Of a DNA stretch of 16,925 bases, positions 1 through 7,040 are shown one piece after another (the first letter of the stretch is position 1; every line of letters begins with the position of its first letter). Source of the DNA: Bacteroides sp. CAG:144 (GTDB lineage: Bacteria > Bacteroidota > Bacteroidia > Bacteroidales > UBA11471). Under the pieces are notes generated by a model, which was not told the origin of the DNA, searched no databases, and was given only the letters and a program-made list of their open reading frames with translations. Made by a program: the position numbers and the translations under genes. The stretch covers positions 1,886-18,810 of the forward strand of contig HF999664.1 in assembly GCA_000434215.1 (NCBI GenBank), in the 5' to 3' direction.

Positions 1-2
1 CC

Positions 3-191
3 CGCCGTACCCGATGGGCCATCGAAGGACGCATCATACGCCATGCCCGACGTGCTCTACGTCATGTACAGAACCCTATACGACGTCGGGAAATTGCAGA
101 TATGTGGCATCTTAGATACCCTCACATGAGGCAACGCATCATCTGGTATAAACTTTACAGACACCTTTTCATTCCTCCCCGATTCATATGA
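3..191 (+). CDS. C-terminal end of an unidentified protein (5' end outside window)
   Basis: An open frame runs from the window edge to a TGA at 189-191 and encodes the last 62 or so residues of a protein. The tail is very basic and rich in Arg, His, Trp and Tyr (for example RRREIADMWHLRYPHMRQR, then a Trp-Tyr-Lys-Leu-Tyr stretch and a PPRFI end). The other two plus frames also stay open for some distance, to TGA at about 129 and TAG at about 114, but this frame extends furthest and has the most protein-like composition. I do not recognise the family. A basic, aromatic tail of this kind would fit a glycosyltransferase or another envelope-biosynthesis enzyme, but that is only a guess. It converges on the minus-strand hydrolase gene, leaving 56 bp between the two stop codons. 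Confidence 0.45.
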   Translation, partial: RRTRWAIEGRIIRHARRALRHVQNPIRRREIADMWHLRYPHMRQRIIWYKLYRHLFIPPRFI

Positions 192-247
192 TAAACTCTC
201 ATTCCCCCTTGAAAGCGGGTATATCCGAGAAAAGAAAAAACACTCGT

Positions 248-1660
248 TTATTCCGGAGCAGCCATCAGAGATTCAAGTTCGGCCAAAGAAAAAACAGAAC
301 CCGCGGGAAATTTTTCGGGACAACCGAACATTTGCAACTGTGCGGGACTTTCGAGCGTTACCCGGCTTTCATCGCACCTATCTCCGTCGAGACCGAAAAC
401 TTCGATAAAAAAGTCATAGACGGCTTGCCGCTTGGCCGGAGTGAATTGGTGCCGTTCATCGGGAAAATGAGCATTGCGAACTTGCTGTTTCGCTCCATAA
501 TAACCGTAAATATCTTGTAAAAAAGGATATTCGAGTGTTGGCACACTGGCCGTCCAGTCCCCACCATCAGAAACAACGAGCATAGGTTTCGGGGCGAAAG
601 TTGCCGCCAACTCGGCATTACAACTGCCCCCGGCAGCACGTGTCGTACCCATACCGCTCTCACAAGGACAACCACCATCGAAATGCGAAGTAAACGACAT
701 GGCCGGTGCAGCCGCCGTATAGCGCTCGTCGAGCAAAGTAAGAAATACCGAGAGTGTACCACCTCCGGAACCGCCGCATACCCCGATGCGCCGCTTATCG
801 ATATCCTTACGGTCGGCCAAAATCCAATCGAGTATTTTCACTCCCCACAGGCATTGCAACGGCTGAGAAAGAGCAGTATTATGAGAACCTTTACCAAGTT
901 GCATTTCCGATTCTCCCCAACCTACAAGATCGAAAGAGACACATACCGCACCGGCACGTGCCAATGCCGCAAAGCGGTACTGCATATCGGGATTATAACG
1001 GGCATCGGCCCAATGACCGACAGGCATCATAATCAAAGAATGCCGTCCCCTTTTCGTCGGGGCATATATCGAACCGCAAACATAGAGGCCGGGCAACGTT
1101 TCGAGGGCAAAATTCTGTACGGTATAGCCATCATATTTACGCTCTTTTCCCTTAAAACTCCGAGGAGAATCGACCGATTTGGCCAATAAAGGGTCTATCC
1201 CCAACAATCTGCGGAAATCCGATTTCAAGACAGAGCGGCGAACTTCCCATTCTTCCCGACTGCGGTATTTCCCGTGCAGCCATGCCAACAGCTTCTCCCC
1301 GTCGGCCGGCGTGCGACGGTAATACTCATAAGGTCTTATTCTATAAACCTGTTTCTTTTGTCGCTCAAACTTGAACTCGGTGGGAGAAAATACATTCTGC
1401 AATGTCTCTTCGAGGGAATAAGGCCGGATACGGAAATCGGCATACGTGAGCATCTTTCCTTCTATATCTGCCGGAGCGAACTTCAAACGGACACCAAACC
1501 TTTGCTCTATCTCCTGCAATACATCGACAAGCGGCCGTATGAACCGATTCTCATACGAAGAAACCGTATCGGTAGAATCCTTTTGCCCCCACGCAAACGA
1601 AGGAAGCAATATCGTAAAAACACAGACGACAATCCATCTCTTCATCTCACTCTTTCTCAT
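248..1660 (-). CDS. Secreted alpha/beta hydrolase (esterase-like) with N-terminal STN-like domain
   Basis: 470 residues. A signal peptide occupies about residues 1-25 (hydrophobic VVCVFTILLP, cleavage near AWG-Q). Residues about 40-108 resemble an STN/secretin-TonB short N-terminal or FecR-tail domain: a DVLQEIEQRFGVRLKF helix-strand unit, then SLEETLQNVF and a final strand. Residues about 185-425 are an alpha/beta hydrolase of the dienelactone-hydrolase/acetyl-xylan-esterase kind. The nucleophile elbow is GGSGGG with Ser298; Asp365 (VVSDGGD) and His404 (DERHQF) are the likely rest of the triad. It is the second gene of a minus-strand pair, starting 15 bp after the GH43 stop, so cotranscription is likely. 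Given GH43 and the pectin enzymes nearby, removal of acetyl or methyl esters from plant polysaccharide is a reasonable guess, but the substrate cannot be read from sequence. Met6 is an alternative start. Confidence 0.8.
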   Translation of the reverse strand: MRKSEMKRWIVVCVFTILLPSFAWGQKDSTDTVSSYENRFIRPLVDVLQEIEQRFGVRLKFAPADIEGKMLTYADFRIRPYSLEETLQNVFSPTEFKFERQKKQVYRIRPYEYYRRTPADGEKLLAWLHGKYRSREEWEVRRSVLKSDFRRLLGIDPLLAKSVDSPRSFKGKERKYDGYTVQNFALETLPGLYVCGSIYAPTKRGRHSLIMMPVGHWADARYNPDMQYRFAALARAGAVCVSFDLVGWGESEMQLGKGSHNTALSQPLQCLWGVKILDWILADRKDIDKRRIGVCGGSGGGTLSVFLTLLDERYTAAAPAMSFTSHFDGGCPCESGMGTTRAAGGSCNAELAATFAPKPMLVVSDGGDWTASVPTLEYPFLQDIYGYYGAKQQVRNAHFPDERHQFTPAKRQAVYDFFIEVFGLDGDRCDESRVTLESPAQLQMFGCPEKFPAGSVFSLAELESLMAAPE

Positions 1661-1675
1661 ATCTCTCTGAATAAC

Positions 1676-2593
1676 TTATTTTCTTTTTATTTCTTGTAAC
1701 AACCGCTTTACTACCGACTCATCGACAACGATAGCCGTACCGTGTTTATGCCCTTTCGGAACAGAAATCCTCTCGGTTATATCCTCGAAATGTCTAAAAT
1801 CCCGCGTGCGTACCGCCCCATAACGATATTGTCGATAAAGGTCGAAATAGATGAGATAATCCTCTCCTACCCGAATGCAGGTAGGCCCTTCGGCCCACTC
1901 GGGAGTAAAAGCGACCGTCTCATCTCTCCACGGACCTGCGGGAGACGTACCGAAAGCGGCGTGCAGATTACTGAATCCGGGTTTCCGATTATCTTTTACA
2001 ATCAAAACATAATCATTCTCACTCCGTTTTATGACCGTGCCGTCGATCGAATTATACCCGGGGTCATAAAAAATCCTTACCGGAGAAAAATTCTTAAAAT
2101 CACGAGTTACCGTGTAATATTGCCTCTGCGTACCATCGAAACGTCCGGGTATGGCCGAAGCCCATGCTATCATATATTCTCCGGTAACAGATTCATAAAA
2201 AAGTTCGGGAGCCCACACATTGTGTGTAAGGGTATCGTAATCTTGCATAAGGTCGATATGCCGCTGCTCCGACCAATGCACCAAATCCCGGGAAGATGCA
2301 TACCCTATGCCATAATCGTTACGCCAACTCGACGTCCACACCAAATGAAATACTCCGTCGGTAGCCTGTACGAGAGATGGATCCCTTAGCACACGTTGAG
2401 TTCCTACTGCCGGTTCGAGCCATATTCCCGGAATCGAATCCCAATGATAACCGTCATAACTGTAAATAAAACGTAAGCCGTCTGTCGCCGGTTCATGAAA
2501 CGATGTCGACAAATACACTTTGCGCGGCGAACAAGCCGTGCATAACAAGAGCCAACCGACTAAAAGCGACAAATATATATTTCTGTTCTTCAT
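1676..2593 (-). CDS. Glycoside hydrolase family 43 lipoprotein (arabinosidase/xylosidase-like)
   Basis: 305 residues when started at the ATG at 2593. A longer in-frame extension to 2647 is possible, but a -7 promoter box lies inside it (2620-2627), so the shorter start is preferred. The N-terminus MKNRNIYLSLLVGWLLLCTAC is a lipoprotein signal with lipobox LCTAC and Cys21, so the protein is probably anchored in a membrane. The rest is a five-bladed beta-propeller GH43 domain. The characteristic RDPS places a general-base Asp at 71, NSIDGT places the pKa-modulating Asp at 184, and AEGPT places the acid Glu at 235; the closing KGHKHGT motif (residues 280-286) is also typical. Family members act on alpha-L-arabinofuranosides or beta-xylosides. 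Arabinan or arabinogalactan side chains of pectin would fit the other enzymes here. It heads a two-gene unit with the hydrolase at 248-1660. Confidence 0.85.
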   Translation of the reverse strand: MKNRNIYLSLLVGWLLLCTACSPRKVYLSTSFHEPATDGLRFIYSYDGYHWDSIPGIWLEPAVGTQRVLRDPSLVQATDGVFHLVWTSSWRNDYGIGYASSRDLVHWSEQRHIDLMQDYDTLTHNVWAPELFYESVTGEYMIAWASAIPGRFDGTQRQYYTVTRDFKNFSPVRIFYDPGYNSIDGTVIKRSENDYVLIVKDNRKPGFSNLHAAFGTSPAGPWRDETVAFTPEWAEGPTCIRVGEDYLIYFDLYRQYRYGAVRTRDFRHFEDITERISVPKGHKHGTAIVVDESVVKRLLQEIKRK

Positions 2594-2619
2594 GGAAGAA
2601 AATACGATGCACACAAAAA

Positions 2620-2647
2620 CAAAGATAAGAAAATAAATTATTTCCAA
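2620..2647 (-). promoter_or_regulatory. Candidate promoter of the GH43-hydrolase operon
   Basis: On the minus strand TATCTTTG (plus 2620-2627) matches the Bacteroidota -7 consensus TAnnTTTG. A TTGG (plus 2644-2647) lies 16 nt upstream, shorter than the usual spacing, so the -33 assignment is weak. Transcription would begin near 2613, about 20 nt before the ATG at 2593. Confidence 0.55.
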
Positions 2648-2729
2648 GATTTTTCTTATCCGTTATTCTTCTTCTCATGACAAAAACAGATTCTTATTCA
2701 TTTTTGCAATAAAACTATGTTTCCGATAA

Positions 2730-3722
2730 TCAAGGCCATTTGATAAGATCTTTTTGAGCCGTAAAAAACGGAAATACTTTGACGGAAATCGGTATGACAA
2801 CGCATCTCATAAGAATCAAAATAGAAAAAAAAGTCAACACATAAGCCCCCACAGGAGAGGCAAATGCATAAATGGTTTTGAAAGGTCCCACTAAAAACGT
2901 ATGAAAACCTAAAACAATCAAAGAATATCTACCGATATATGATATCAACGGAAGTTTTTGCAATACTTGTGAAATGGAAAGAATCATAAAAATTCCGACA
3001 AATCCGGCTAGACAAGTAACTATAAAAGATGTTCGTATGTGTAAAGGCAATATTGCACATGAATATATGAAAGCAAACCCAATAACTGCGATTAAAAAAT
3101 AGATTTTCTTCTTCCATACCGGATTTATAAGCCATTTTTTCGCCATATATCCACCGGCAAAAAAAGGTAAAGCTTTTAACGAATAATCTCCAAAATAGGG
3201 TAAAGCTCCAACCCAAAGCGTAGCCACAAGGCCTATGCAGAAACATGCAACAAGAAGAGCCGCATTATTCTTTATCAAGATTTTCAGTAGATAAAACATG
3301 ATATTTACCTCAAACAAGGATATCAAAAACCAGATAGGTGCGTTATACCCGATATTTTCTCCTCGACCCAATTTAGTAAATACATCGAAAATCATATTCC
3401 AACGGAAAGGTTCTTCAACAATTCCCTTTTCATAAAAGTGCAAGAAATAACCGATCATTCCAGCGATATATCCCGCAAGAAAAAAGAATAAATAAGGAAC
3501 TATGAGCTTATTGATTTTCCTGATGGAAAAATCGATAAATCCAGAATAATCCTTGAAAAAAATACCCGACAAAAAATAATATAACGGCATTCTGAAAAAA
3601 AGTAACGCCCTCTCTACATTTGTTTCAAAATCATGAATATGGTACAATAAAACCAAAGAAATACACAACCCTTTGGCCAAATCTATAAATTCTATCCTCT
3701 TTGCCGGCATCTTGTTTTTCAA
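2730..3722 (-). CDS. Acyltransferase family 3 (AT3) integral membrane protein
   Basis: 330 residues, about ten hydrophobic segments. The start resembles AT3/OafA-type O-acyltransferases: RIEFIDLAKGLCISLVLLYH with His28 (and His30) as candidate catalytic histidine, then the conserved-looking RMPLYYFLSG (residues 44-53) and SIRKINKLIVPYL (66-78). Such proteins move acetyl or other acyl groups from the cytoplasm onto sugars of surface glycans in the inner membrane. No signal peptide beyond the first membrane helix. The gene is visibly more AT-rich than the genes on both sides (runs of A, TTT and ATA codons), which suggests separate acquisition. It lies upstream of GH43 on the same strand, but GH43 seems to have its own promoter in the 136-bp gap. 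Met5 is an alternative start. No glycan-synthesis partner is adjacent, so the acceptor is unknown. Confidence 0.85.
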   Translation of the reverse strand: MKNKMPAKRIEFIDLAKGLCISLVLLYHIHDFETNVERALLFFRMPLYYFLSGIFFKDYSGFIDFSIRKINKLIVPYLFFFLAGYIAGMIGYFLHFYEKGIVEEPFRWNMIFDVFTKLGRGENIGYNAPIWFLISLFEVNIMFYLLKILIKNNAALLVACFCIGLVATLWVGALPYFGDYSLKALPFFAGGYMAKKWLINPVWKKKIYFLIAVIGFAFIYSCAILPLHIRTSFIVTCLAGFVGIFMILSISQVLQKLPLISYIGRYSLIVLGFHTFLVGPFKTIYAFASPVGAYVLTFFSILILMRCVVIPISVKVFPFFTAQKDLIKWP

Positions 3723-3762
3723 ATATTTCGATACACACCTATACCTTACAACTATCGAGTTG

Positions 3763-3770
3763 CAAAATTA
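3763..3770 (-). promoter_or_regulatory. Candidate -7 box for the acyltransferase gene
   Basis: Minus-strand TAATTTTG matches TAnnTTTG and lies about 41 bp upstream of the ATG at 3722. No convincing TTTG -33 element is seen at the normal distance, so this rests on the -7 match alone. Confidence 0.35.
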
Positions 3771-3853
3771 TATATTAAATGCAATAAAACATATTGTGAA
3801 TAAACAATTGTAAATTTTCTCTCCCCAAAAGAACACCATAAAATATGAATTCC

Positions 3854-3861
3854 TACCTTTG
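3854..3861 (+). promoter_or_regulatory. -7 promoter box of the methionine aminopeptidase gene
   Basis: TACCTTTG is an exact TAnnTTTG match. Transcription would start near 3868, only about 12 nt before the ATG at 3880. The box overlaps an upstream in-frame TTG (3859), which therefore cannot be the translation start. Confidence 0.6.
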
Positions 3862-3879
3862 TATATAAATCATGCGATT

Positions 3880-4737
3880 ATGCCCAGAAGAATTATCAAC
3901 AACTGGAAAATTACCAAAGGGGTTCCCCTTACCGAACTCGACAAAAAAGTTTTATATTTCCAAAACCACGGTTGTTTAGTACCTAAACGCGAACTGATAA
4001 AAACGCCGGAACAAATCGAAGGTATACGACGTAGCGGAATTGTAAACACCGGCGTACTCGACTTGGTGGAAAAAGAAATAAGGGCCGGTATGTCGACGGC
4101 CGAAATAGACCGTTTGGTGTATGACTATACAGTATCTCACAGGGCAATTCCCGCTCCGCTCAATTACGAAGGTTTTCCCAAAAGCGTGTGTACTTCGATC
4201 AATGAAGTGGTATGCCACGGAATACCCAGCGAAGATGAAATTTTGAAAGAAGGCGATATCATCAATGTCGATGTATCGACAATCCTCGACGGCTACTATT
4301 CCGATGCCTCCCGCATGTTCATCATAGGTAAAACGACACCCGAAAAAGAGAAACTGGTACGCATTACAAAAGAGTGTCTCGAAATAGGTATGCAGGCAGC
4401 CAAGCCGTTCGGGTTCGTAGGAGATATAGGAAACGCCATACAACGACACGCCGAGAAAAACGGATTCTCGGTCGTTCGCGATTTGTGCGGACACGGGGTA
4501 GGCCTTGCTTTCCACGAAGAACCCGAAGTCCTCCATTTCGGCAGGAAAGGCACGGGTATGTTGCTCGTACCGGGAATGGTCTTCACCATCGAACCCATGA
4601 TAAATATGGGGGACTGGCACGTCTTCATCGACGAAGACGACGGCTGGACAGTCGTCAGCGAAGACGAATTACCTTCGGCTCAATGGGAGCATACGTTCCT
4701 CATGACCGAAAGCGGCCTCGAAATATTGACATACTGA
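3880..4737 (+). CDS. map: Type I methionine aminopeptidase with N-terminal extension
   Basis: 285 residues; removes the initiator Met from nascent proteins in the cytoplasm using two metal ions. All five ligands are in place: Asp131 (NVDVS), Asp142 (SDASR), His205 (GHGVG), Glu238 (TIEPM) and Glu270 (QWEHT), with the substrate-side His113 (VCHGIP) and His212. Positions correspond to those of E. coli Map shifted by about 34, so this protein has a 34-35 residue N-terminal extension (through about KRELIKTPEQIEGIR) not found in the short form. In many Bacteroidota a map gene sits in the ribosomal protein operon next to secY and infA; this stand-alone copy, followed directly by its own terminator, is likely an additional paralogue. 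The ATG at 3880 is chosen because the promoter box at 3854-3861 excludes the upstream TTG. It is transcribed divergently from the acyltransferase. Confidence 0.95.
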   Translation: MPRRIINNWKITKGVPLTELDKKVLYFQNHGCLVPKRELIKTPEQIEGIRRSGIVNTGVLDLVEKEIRAGMSTAEIDRLVYDYTVSHRAIPAPLNYEGFPKSVCTSINEVVCHGIPSEDEILKEGDIINVDVSTILDGYYSDASRMFIIGKTTPEKEKLVRITKECLEIGMQAAKPFGFVGDIGNAIQRHAEKNGFSVVRDLCGHGVGLAFHEEPEVLHFGRKGTGMLLVPGMVFTIEPMINMGDWHVFIDEDDGWTVVSEDELPSAQWEHTFLMTESGLEILTY

Positions 4738-4755
4738 TCTACTCTCTTCTATAAC

Positions 4756-4788
4756 AAAAGGCGGCTCATAAATGTAAGCCGCCTTTTT
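4756..4788 (+). terminator. Rho-independent terminator after map
   Basis: A perfect 11-bp stem (4756-4766 with 4777-4787, core AGGCGGCT/AGCCGCCT) encloses a 10-nt loop and ends in a T run. It starts 18 bp after the map stop. The A run on the other side means it could also work on the minus strand. Confidence 0.85.
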
Positions 4789-4809
4789 CCGATACATAAA
4801 GATACCACG

Positions 4810-4845
4810 TCTACCCCCAATAAAACTCCTTCTTCTTGGGGTAGA
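4810..4845. repeat. Inverted repeat upstream of the pectate lyase gene
   Basis: TCTACCCC (4810-4817) is mirrored by GGGGTAGA (4838-4845), with extra pairing of AA/TT inside, around a CT-rich centre. It lies between the map terminator and the PL10 gene, about 180 bp before the PL10 ATG. It has no T run, so it looks less like a terminator than like an operator or an RNA structure. Confidence 0.4.
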
Positions 4846-5024
4846 TGCTTGACTGCGTCGGCGGAAAATCTGCTAATAAACAAGCAAACGCAAAAAACAA
4901 CAAACATCTGAACAATCATGTTAAATAACAAAAAATAATTCATATATTCAAGATATAGAAAAAAAATATGAATATATCTTTACATCATAATTTATTCACA
5001 AACTTAAATCTAAAATCTTTTACC

Positions 5025-6923
5025 ATGAAACGAAAAATTTGGGGATTAACTCTTTTTTTATTAGGAAGTTTTTTCTCCTTACAAGCGCAAAATGTATCTT
5101 CTCTCTCTTGGGGACAAGTATGTTCGGGAAAAATGGGATCCGAATGGTACGGATCCGAAGAAGCCCAGAAAATTGCCGATGACGTAATATATGTACAAAG
5201 AACCTCCGGAGGCTGGATGAAAAATGAAGATTTGCATAAACTGACACCAGCAAAAAGACAAACGCTATACAACGAACGTAACAAACAATCTTGCTTGGAC
5301 AACTCCGCTACCACGATGGAAATGCGCTTCCTTGCCAAAGTCTACCAAAAGACCGGTATAGAAAAATACAAAACCGCTTTTCTCAAAGCATTGAATATGA
5401 TTTTCATCGCAGAAAAGACGCATGGAGGCTGGTCTCAATATTACCCCCTATCAAGCAATGGCAGCTATCATAACTACCTTACTTTCAATGATGACTTGAT
5501 GACAAATGTAATGAAACTTCTACAAGAAATTGCCAACAATAAAGGCGATTTCGAAAACCTTGTCGATGCCGAAATGCGAGCCAAATGCGAAGCATCTTTC
5601 CAAAGAGGATTGGAAGTCATCATCAAATGTCAGGTCGACGATAACGGGACGAAGTCGGCATGGTGCGCCCAACACGATCCGGAAACATTGTTGCCGGTAG
5701 AAGGCCGTCCCCATGAACTGCCCTCTATCAGCGGGAGTGAATCGGCCCATCTACTCTCTTTCTTGATGACGATCGAAAATCCATCGAAAGAACTGCAAGC
5801 AACCATTACATCGGCTGTTAAATGGCTCGACGCTCACAAAATCGAAGATAAAGCCCTGGAAGATTTCACCAATGATGCCGGAGAAAAAGACCGCCGGGTC
5901 ATCGACAAACCGGGTAGCGCTATTTGGGGTCGTTTCATACAACTTGGCGGAAAGACTGGCGAAGAAATCTATAATGCCTTTTTCACCAAGTTGAAAAATC
6001 GTAACCAAAAACGTTCCTATACGACCAATGGCAAGACCTATACCTACACCGAATATGAAATCGCTACCACGTCGTATAAGCCCGAAATGGCCTATCAGCC
6101 GATTTATGCTATTTATGACGACCAATACCAACATCTCTATTACCGTTTCCTCTACAATTACGAAGATTCAGAGCCGGAAATCGATAATAAGGGTTGCCCT
6201 ATCGTAACTTCACTGAACGCCATTCGACGCACAAGCTACCAATTCCTAGGAAACTGGTGTCAGAACGTTATCAATGTCGAGTATCCAGCATGGCTGCAAC
6301 GAATCAAAGACCAAGAAGAATCGGCCGGATACACCACCTATCCATTGACCACGGAAACATATACCGGCTCCACAACAGGAAACCCCACCATAACCTATAA
6401 CTTTTCAGGCGGAATCAGCATTTCCAATGACAAAGGTAAAGGATATGCAACAGGACTCTCTTCGATCAAAGGCATCAAATATTCGGCCGGTGTAAAATAT
6501 ACGATCCAACTACCCAAAGGTCTTACCGTGGATAAAATCAAATTCTATGGCTATGACAACTATGCCGATGCAGACGCTTACATCAGCACCCTCAACGGCA
6601 CGAGTTACAACAGTACCGAATATGTATTTCCAGCCAAAGACGCAGCCGGTAACGCAACGTTGACTTCCCACACTTTTGACTTTTCGGAACAACCCGTGCA
6701 GGGGACAATCGAATTTATCATAAATGGCAAGCAATGCGGATTGGCTATCACACTTTACAGCAAAGACTCGACCAGCGGAATAGACAATACATTAAATGAA
6801 AACAAGCAAAACAATGTAAAAAAACTTCTCCAAAACGGTCAACTATTGATTATCAAAGACGGGACATTGTATAATGCAGCCGGTCAAATCGTAGGACAAA
6901 GCTCAAACTCTGACAAATTTTGA
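5025..6923 (+). CDS. Secreted family 10 pectate lyase with C-terminal beta-sandwich and tail motif
   Basis: 632 residues from the ATG at 5025; the upstream in-frame ATG at 4968 would put 19 extra residues ahead of a textbook signal peptide (MKRKIWGLTLFLLGSFFSLQ, cleavage after AQA-type site near 21-22), so it is not used. Residues about 40-435 form the alpha/alpha-barrel PL10 domain, recognised from SEEAQKIADDVIYVQRTSGGW, HGGWSQYYPL (133-142), YHNYLTFNDD (148-157), WCAQHDPETLLP (213-224) and ELPSISGSES (231-240). PL10 enzymes break homogalacturonan by calcium-assisted beta-elimination, giving unsaturated ends. Residues about 450-580 look like a separate beta-sandwich, probably substrate binding. 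The last 35 residues contain NGQLLIIKDGTLYNAAGQIV, similar to tail motifs frequent in secreted Bacteroidales proteins, followed by a short extra segment. It is a single-gene unit. GH105 and GH28 in the window are natural partners for its products. Confidence 0.88.
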   Translation: MKRKIWGLTLFLLGSFFSLQAQNVSSLSWGQVCSGKMGSEWYGSEEAQKIADDVIYVQRTSGGWMKNEDLHKLTPAKRQTLYNERNKQSCLDNSATTMEMRFLAKVYQKTGIEKYKTAFLKALNMIFIAEKTHGGWSQYYPLSSNGSYHNYLTFNDDLMTNVMKLLQEIANNKGDFENLVDAEMRAKCEASFQRGLEVIIKCQVDDNGTKSAWCAQHDPETLLPVEGRPHELPSISGSESAHLLSFLMTIENPSKELQATITSAVKWLDAHKIEDKALEDFTNDAGEKDRRVIDKPGSAIWGRFIQLGGKTGEEIYNAFFTKLKNRNQKRSYTTNGKTYTYTEYEIATTSYKPEMAYQPIYAIYDDQYQHLYYRFLYNYEDSEPEIDNKGCPIVTSLNAIRRTSYQFLGNWCQNVINVEYPAWLQRIKDQEESAGYTTYPLTTETYTGSTTGNPTITYNFSGGISISNDKGKGYATGLSSIKGIKYSAGVKYTIQLPKGLTVDKIKFYGYDNYADADAYISTLNGTSYNSTEYVFPAKDAAGNATLTSHTFDFSEQPVQGTIEFIINGKQCGLAITLYSKDSTSGIDNTLNENKQNNVKKLLQNGQLLIIKDGTLYNAAGQIVGQSSNSDKF

Positions 6924-6955
6924 AAAGGTTATCGATATTCAAAACCTTTTATTCC
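6923..6955 (+). terminator. Terminator directly after the pectate lyase gene
   Basis: AAAAGGTT (6923-6930) pairs with AACCTTTT (6943-6950) around a 12-nt loop; the stem begins at the last base of the stop codon. A short T run is formed by the end of the second arm. Confidence 0.6.
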
Positions 6956-6972
6956 GAAGTAAAAACAATTCT

Positions 6973-7023
6973 GTAAGAAATAGAAATAGTGACAAATTTT
7001 TTGTCGCTATTTCTATTTCTTAC
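6973..7023. terminator. 24-bp bidirectional terminator between PL10 and CNNM/CBS genes
   Basis: Arms 6973-6996 and 7000-7023 pair over 24 bp with a single G-T wobble and a 3-nt loop. It lies between two convergent stop codons (6923 and 7041), 17 bp past the second one, and is AT-rich with T tracts on either strand. Confidence 0.8.
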
Positions 7024-7040
7024 TCAAAAGCAGCCATGAA

